A DNA stretch of 64,000 nucleotides, taken from the NCBI RefSeq assembly GCF_023954335.1, contig NZ_JAMLIE010000001.1, forward strand, positions 992,001 through 1,056,000, given 5' to 3'. How positions within the stretch are numbered: the stretch's first letter is position 1; every line of letters begins with the position of its first letter. The notes below the pieces were generated by a model. That model had not been told where the DNA came from. It made no database searches and was given only the letters and a program-made list of their open reading frames with translations. A program made the position numbers and the translations under genes. Source of the stretch: Aquamicrobium sp. (GTDB taxonomy: Bacteria; Pseudomonadota; Alphaproteobacteria; Rhizobiales; Rhizobiaceae). Positions 59,558 through 64,000 of this stretch are shown here, in pieces.

Positions 59558-60314
59558 GGCGGAACCTCCTGCGGGCGCGCCAGAGGGCGACCGCCAACTC
59601 GTCGAGGAGAGGCATTGACAGCAAAACCAGCAACGCTGCGGAGACTCCCATCTGTGTCGTCGGTGCCGGCCAGACCGACGCGAACAGGGCAACGAGCAGA
59701 CCGAAAAGGGCGCCAGCCAGCCAGCGTCCAAGAGGCGAGGAGGCGCAGGTGGCAGGATCACACAGGATGAAGACCAGGACGACGGCGACCGCACTTCCAA
59801 GAAGGTCCAGCGTGAACCCCCCGGCGGCCACAAGCACGATGACCGCGCCTGCGAGCGCCCGCCATGGCAGCACGCCGAATGCAAGCAGCAGGCCCGCAGC
59901 CGGGATCGTGGCCCATCCGATCTGCACCGGCAGATGCGGCCACGTGCCCGTGGGAAAGGCGAAGCCGAAGAAGGTGATGGCGACGACCGCCGGGCTGAGA
60001 ACGCTCCGCCCCCAGCCGCCGAAGACGAGTTCGCCGAACACGAAGCCGAAGGCGATACCGATAACGAACTGCAGCGGCCCGACCTGCGGAGCGAGCATCG
60101 CGATCAGGAGCGCGGAGACGAGACCTGCCAGGCTCGGCGGCTGCGCACGAATGACGGTGAACAGGGCCTGGCACAGTCCCCCCACGATAAGCACGAAGAT
60201 CAGCCTGAGCGCGCCTGCGTTTACCTCTGCCAGCAACCAGGTGACGGCAAGCGGCAGCGCTGCCGCGACCCAGACCATTGCCACCGTCTCGCGGTTCCAT
60301 ATGCCGCGGATCAT
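59550..60314 (-). CDS. nqrB: Na(+)-translocating NADH:quinone reductase subunit B, short variant
   Basis: The 254-residue protein aligns with the second part of NqrB: LLIAMLAPQVGPLQFVIGIAFGFVFGELVFGGWGRSVLSPAVVAITFFGFAFP and DPATCASSPLGRWLAG. It lacks about 100 N-terminal residues and the loop with the SGAT motif whose threonine carries FMN; instead TGTWPHLPVQIGWATIP joins the helices. Standard NqrB is about 410 residues. It starts MIRGIWNRETVAMVW and overlaps nqrA by 4 bases, so a missed upstream part is not possible in this frame. Confidence 0.85.
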   Translation of the reverse strand: MIRGIWNRETVAMVWVAAALPLAVTWLLAEVNAGALRLIFVLIVGGLCQALFTVIRAQPPSLAGLVSALLIAMLAPQVGPLQFVIGIAFGFVFGELVFGGWGRSVLSPAVVAITFFGFAFPTGTWPHLPVQIGWATIPAAGLLLAFGVLPWRALAGAVIVLVAAGGFTLDLLGSAVAVVLVFILCDPATCASSPLGRWLAGALFGLLVALFASVWPAPTTQMGVSAALLVLLSMPLLDELAVALWRARRRFRHG

Positions 60315-61552
60315 GTCATCGCCTCGATCCTGTCGAGACAGGCACGCAGGAGATCGGTGAAACGCGGCGAGGCGGCGGTGACATAATCGACCAGGGCCAG
60401 ATCCTCCTCCAGCATTGCCAGCGCCCCCAGTTCCGCGGCGGCCTCGTCATCGCCTATCGCCAGGGCCCGCAGAAGCGCCATGCCCGGCATCGGCCCGCCA
60501 AGCGCGTGTTCCACCGCGGATGTTGGGATGATCGGCTCCGGACGTGAAGCCCGGCGCAGGGCGCCTTCCAGCCAGTGTGGTTGCGGATGGGCATCGTGGC
60601 GTTCGAGGACGGTCACCTGTCGGTCACGCCAGCCGAGCCAGCGCGCCTCCCGTCCCTCCAGCACCGAACCGGACAGGATGGAGCGGGGACCGGGTGACAT
60701 ATACGCGTAGCATAGTTCCCGAAGGTCCGCCCCCGGCTGACAGCGCACGAGCCGCGTCTCGCGCAATCCCGGGCCGGCAACCGACACGAGCCGGGTCGGC
60801 GCCAAGGAGCCCTCCGAAAGCAGGTAGCCAATGTCGGCGACATCCTCTGCCGTTATCTCCCAGATATTCAGGTCTTGTCCGGAACGGACTTCTCGACGGA
60901 TAAAGGAGCCTGCGAGTCCGGCAGGATGCAGCGGCCCGGCCCTCGCGATCGTGACCCGATCGCTCTCTTCCACGATGGCTGGGCCCTCGTCCTGGTAGAA
61001 CCGTATCGGGCCGTCGAACAGGGCTGCCAGCGCCTGCAGGCCGAGCTTCAGGTGATCCAATGCCTCGCCTTCGACTGCGAGGCGTGGGTCCGGCGCGAGC
61101 GGCCTCGTGTCCACCGCAATCACCATGATCATGGCAGGAATGGCATCCCCGGCCGGAACCCTGCCGAACGGACGTGACCGGAGTCGCATCCACAGGCCGG
61201 AGGACTGAAGCAGCTCGCGCAAGGCGTTGCTGCCGCTCTTGCTGTCGCATTCCGCGCGCGCTGCATGGATGTCGAACTGGTGCGGCTTCACCTTCTCGTC
61301 ATGATGGATCAGCAGGTTGGCCTGCCGCCGCCCGCTGCCCAGCTCGAGTTGCGCGACGCGGCCGCTCATGGGTGCGGTGACGACCCATTCCGGGTGCCTT
61401 CGATCCTTCAGGATCGGCGATCCGAGCCCGACACTGTCGCCCGGCTGCACCAACGCCTCCATGCGCATGTCGATGAGCGGGTCGAGGTTCAGGCCCGCTT
61501 CGGCGGTGATTACCGTCTCCACAGCCTGCGGCCAGGGCTGCGGTGTCGGCAC
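60311..61552 (-). CDS. nqrA: Na(+)-translocating NADH:quinone reductase subunit A
   Basis: The 413-residue protein from GTG 61552 shows the NqrA start region (VTAPMSGRVAQLELGSGRRQ), the Rossmann-like middle and MSPGPRSILSGSVLEGREARWLGWRDRQVTVL. Usual NqrA has about 445 residues and begins with a K-G-L-D-L-P-I motif. The codons upstream of the GTG encode DRGLKLPVPTPQ, so translation probably begins earlier, at ATT 61588 or CTG 61585 behind GGGAGG; a stop lies just upstream. Confidence 0.88.
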   Translation of the reverse strand: MPTPQPWPQAVETVITAEAGLNLDPLIDMRMEALVQPGDSVGLGSPILKDRRHPEWVVTAPMSGRVAQLELGSGRRQANLLIHHDEKVKPHQFDIHAARAECDSKSGSNALRELLQSSGLWMRLRSRPFGRVPAGDAIPAMIMVIAVDTRPLAPDPRLAVEGEALDHLKLGLQALAALFDGPIRFYQDEGPAIVEESDRVTIARAGPLHPAGLAGSFIRREVRSGQDLNIWEITAEDVADIGYLLSEGSLAPTRLVSVAGPGLRETRLVRCQPGADLRELCYAYMSPGPRSILSGSVLEGREARWLGWRDRQVTVLERHDAHPQPHWLEGALRRASRPEPIIPTSAVEHALGGPMPGMALLRALAIGDDEAAAELGALAMLEEDLALVDYVTAASPRFTDLLRACLDRIEAMT

Positions 61553-61588
61553 AGGCAGTTTGAGCCCTCTATCCAGCAGACGCAGAAT

Positions 61589-61696
61589 GGAACGCCTCCC
61601 TCAACTGATTGCGGTGGCTAATCGGACACTGCTCAGCTTGACAATGCGGTTTGCATTAAAGAGCATTCCACCGTTCAAGCCAAGCGGGGATAGCCG
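61589..61696. promoter_or_regulatory. Divergent promoter region between nqrA and the cytochrome gene
   Basis: The 108-base gap holds TTGACA (61639-61644) on the plus strand and an inverted repeat AATGC-GGTTT-GCATT (61643-61657). A matching -10 box is not obvious on either strand, so a regulator may be needed. The two divergent genes are likely controlled together. Confidence 0.45.
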
Positions 61697-62779
61697 ATGC
61701 GGATACGACATGTTCTGCTGCTAACAGCTCTGCCGCTGGGGTTCCTCATCGCGGCCTCTGCGATCGGCCAGACGCCGGAGCGAATGCCGAACATAGAGGA
61801 AATCACGCAGTGGGCGCGTTCGGGGCACGCCAACGCCCATTCCGAATCCTTCGCGCATTGGAACGACGCAGGAGAGATCCCTCCAGTGTGCGCAACCTGC
61901 CATTCGGGCGCTGGGTTCCGTTCGCTCTACGGCTTCGACGGGAGTGAACCGGGTCTGCCGCAGACCCCGGTTCCCGTCGGCGGCGTCGTCGATTGCGATA
62001 CGTGCCATCATACGGGGCTGCGCAGCCTGACTGAGATCCAGCTGCCTTCCGGAGGACTTCACCCGGTGACGGGTTACGAAGGCGCCTGCATGACGTGCCA
62101 TCAGGGACGCGCTTCCACGGCGACCATCGAGAGGGCGGTCGGAGCCTCTCCGGACGACGAGGTCAATCCTGAACTCGGCTTCGTCAATCCGCATTATGCA
62201 ATTGCCGCAGCAACGCTGCTCGGCGGCGACGGCGTGCTCGGCTATCACTACCCCGGCAAACAGTACGAGCCGCGCTTCTTCCATGCGCGGCCCGTGGCGA
62301 CCTGCATCTCCTGCCATGAGCCGCATAATCTCACCGTCGCGGAGCAAACCTGCCTCGGCTGCCATGAGACCGGTGACCCCAAGGCAATCCGCATCTCCCG
62401 GCAAAGCTTCGACGGCAGCGGCGATCTTTCGAAAGGAATTCACGCAGACATCGTGGCAAACAGGCAGCGGCTGTTCAGGCTCATCCAGGACTACGCCCGC
62501 GAGATGGCCGGAACTCCTTTGGTCTATGACGGCGGACGGCACCCGTACTTCTTCGCCGATCACAATGCCGACGGCCGGGCCGACCAGCGTGAGGGCGCGC
62601 CGGTCGCCTATGCGAGCTGGACACCCAGACTGCTGAAGGCGGCGTACAACTGGAAGTTCGTCGGGGCGGATGCGGGAATCCATGTCCACAACCCGCACTA
62701 TGCGCTACAACTCCTCTACGATTCCGCAGAAGACATCTCGAAGGCGCTGGGCAACGACCTGACGGGCATGGCACGCTGA
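61697..62779 (+). CDS. Periplasmic pentaheme c-type cytochrome
   Basis: The 360-residue protein has a signal peptide (LLLTALPLGFLIAASAIGQ) and five CxxCH heme sites: CATCH (Cys65), CDTCH (Cys100), CMTCH (Cys131), CISCH (Cys203) and CLGCH (Cys219). The C-terminal part has no further CxxCH but contains a D-rich loop FFADHNADGRADQREG, like a calcium site. Multiheme cytochromes carry electrons in anaerobic or metal-linked respiration. Divergent placement from nqrA suggests a functional link, but its partner is unknown. Confidence 0.85.
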   Translation: MRIRHVLLLTALPLGFLIAASAIGQTPERMPNIEEITQWARSGHANAHSESFAHWNDAGEIPPVCATCHSGAGFRSLYGFDGSEPGLPQTPVPVGGVVDCDTCHHTGLRSLTEIQLPSGGLHPVTGYEGACMTCHQGRASTATIERAVGASPDDEVNPELGFVNPHYAIAAATLLGGDGVLGYHYPGKQYEPRFFHARPVATCISCHEPHNLTVAEQTCLGCHETGDPKAIRISRQSFDGSGDLSKGIHADIVANRQRLFRLIQDYAREMAGTPLVYDGGRHPYFFADHNADGRADQREGAPVAYASWTPRLLKAAYNWKFVGADAGIHVHNPHYALQLLYDSAEDISKALGNDLTGMAR

Positions 62780-62821
62780 ACAGGACCTTGGGACACGGAC
62801 AACGGTTCGAGGACCCGTCTG

Positions 62822-64000
62822 CTACCGCCCTTGGCGCGGTACTTGTCTGCGGTACGCTTGCCGCGGGAGAGGCATCCCTGTGCTGGCCGGGGCGGGCCGT
62901 TTTTCCGACGGCAGCTTCCTTTCTCCGCGGCGGATCGGGTCCCTGAGCAGGCGCAGCCCATTGAGCACCACCAAGACGGTTCCCCCTTCGTGACCGATCA
63001 CGGCAAGGGGGAGAGGAAGCTCGAAGAACAGGCCACCTGTCACGAGGATCACCATGGCCCCCATGGCGAAAGCGAGGTTCTGACGGATGACCCGCGAGGT
63101 GCGCCGCGCCAGACGATGCGCCTCCGCAAGCCGCCCCATGTCCTCTGACAAAAGAGCCACGTCCGCGGCCTGGAGTGCAACGTCCGATCCCGCCGCTCCC
63201 ATGGCGATCCCGACATCGGCGCGCGCCAAGGCTGCGGCGTCGTTGACGCCGTCGCCGACGAAGGCGACCTTGCCCATGGAAGCCAGTTCGCCTGTCACCC
63301 GGACCTTGTCCTGCGGCAGCATGTCGGCATGGATCTCCTCGGGCTTCAGGCCGAGTTCCTTTCCTATGCGCAAGGCTACCGGACGTCGGTCGCCCGTCAT
63401 CATGACGATCTGCCTGACGCCTCCGTCACGCAGGGCTGCCAGCGCCGGACCGGACGTTGTGCGGGCCTGGTCCGCGATGGTCACAGCTCCCATGACCTGT
63501 GAATCCCGCCCGACATAGATGACCGTCTGCGTGTCGGCGGCGAGCGCTTTTAGCATCGGATCGTCGATGGATGCGCCCATCTGTGCGGCGAGGCGCGGAT
63601 TGCCTGCCCACACCTGGCTCTCCCCATCCCTGCCGACCACGCCGGCGCTCGGGCGGGTAGTTGCCTCCTTCACATGGACAGGCTTGATGCCGCGGCCGGC
63701 GGCCTCCTCGCGGATAGCCGCCGCGCTGTGATGTTCCGACTGCGCTTCGATTCCCGCGAGCAGGGACAGGAAACTCCATTCGTCACCGTCAAGCGCGACA
63801 ACCCCGGTGACCGATGCCCTCCCGGACGTCAACGTTCCTGTCTTGTCGAAGGCGAATGTGTCGACTGCAGCGAGGGTTTCGAGAGCGGCCCCGCCCTTGA
63901 ACAGCACTCCGCCGCGAGCGGCCGCCGACAGCGCCGACAGGATTGCGGCCGGCACCGAAATGACGATTGCGCACGGGCTTGCCGCAACCAGCAAGGTCGC
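62822..64000 (-). CDS. P1B-4-type heavy-metal transporting ATPase (C-terminal part)
   Basis: The window cuts the gene; 392 C-terminal residues are seen. The TM6 metal motif is ASPCAIVIS (SPC), followed by the phosphorylated Asp in FDKTGTLT, TGD in MMTGDRRP and GDGVNDAAAL. TM8 carries HEGGTVLVVLNGLRLL. SPC plus HEGGT is the P1B-4 pattern (Co/Zn/Cd/Fe exporters of the CtpD/CoaT type). The end is a Arg/Lys-rich tail. It converges on the cytochrome gene. The metal cannot be fixed from sequence. Confidence 0.9.
   Translation of the reverse strand, partial: ATLLVAASPCAIVISVPAAILSALSAAARGGVLFKGGAALETLAAVDTFAFDKTGTLTSGRASVTGVVALDGDEWSFLSLLAGIEAQSEHHSAAAIREEAAGRGIKPVHVKEATTRPSAGVVGRDGESQVWAGNPRLAAQMGASIDDPMLKALAADTQTVIYVGRDSQVMGAVTIADQARTTSGPALAALRDGGVRQIVMMTGDRRPVALRIGKELGLKPEEIHADMLPQDKVRVTGELASMGKVAFVGDGVNDAAALARADVGIAMGAAGSDVALQAADVALLSEDMGRLAEAHRLARRTSRVIRQNLAFAMGAMVILVTGGLFFELPLPLAVIGHEGGTVLVVLNGLRLLRDPIRRGERKLPSEKRPAPASTGMPLPRQAYRRQVPRQGR

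Overview
The window is high-GC DNA with the gene content of an alphaproteobacterium of the Rhizobiales, probably a Mesorhizobium, Aquamicrobium or Nitratireductor-like Phyllobacteriaceae. The genus is an inference from gene order (miaB-phoH-ybeY-CBS protein; Anbu next to a transglutaminase), from TTG and GTG starts, and from rhizobial-type intergenic repeats. No marker gene was searched.

Left part (1-31.7 kb, chromosomal). Housekeeping genes come first: a transglutaminase tail with the Anbu proteasome homologue, plsC, a tsaB-rimI pair, malate synthase G, a hydantoinase/oxoprolinase protein, miaB-phoH-ybeY-CBS protein, stress proteins and a D-2-hydroxyacid dehydrogenase. Two transport and catabolism modules follow. 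The first (14.9-23.7 kb) has a GntR/FCD regulator, a short-chain dehydrogenase, L-2-hydroxyglutarate oxidase, a class III aminotransferase and a polyamine-type ABC transporter. Copies of an ATGATGCATCAT operator precede the regulator, the dehydrogenase and the aminotransferase. The second (23.8-30.3 kb) has an NMT1-type ABC transporter split around a TetR regulator, with an epimerase-like protein, a GNAT protein and a DHDPS-like aldolase. A near-identical operator lies on each side of the regulator, and the substrate is unknown.

Middle part (31.97-50.95 kb). A complete 19-kb element is integrated in tRNA-Gln(CUG), bounded by a 46-bp direct repeat. It has a tyrosine integrase, an AlpA-like protein, a short early operon, a full HK97-type head and neck and packaging cassette, and a tape-measure gene. 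I found no tail tube, baseplate, fibre or lysis gene. With the integrase/AlpA start and the terminase genes placed after the head genes, it resembles a capsid-forming phage satellite (cfPICI-like) rather than a complete prophage.

Right part (50.95-64 kb). Next to the right att site lies a second integrase gene, split by a 564-bp internally deleted IS3-family element. After about 0.5 kb without genes come a HEAT-like protein, a CBS protein, nqrM, apbE and nqrFEDCBA. A divergent pentaheme cytochrome c and a P1B-4 metal ATPase, cut by the window edge, follow. The Nqr complex is unusual: NqrB is short and lacks the loop with the FMN-carrying threonine, and nqrA seems to start at ATT or CTG. This stretch is probably cargo of an older island at the same tRNA, with the satellite inserted between tRNA and island.
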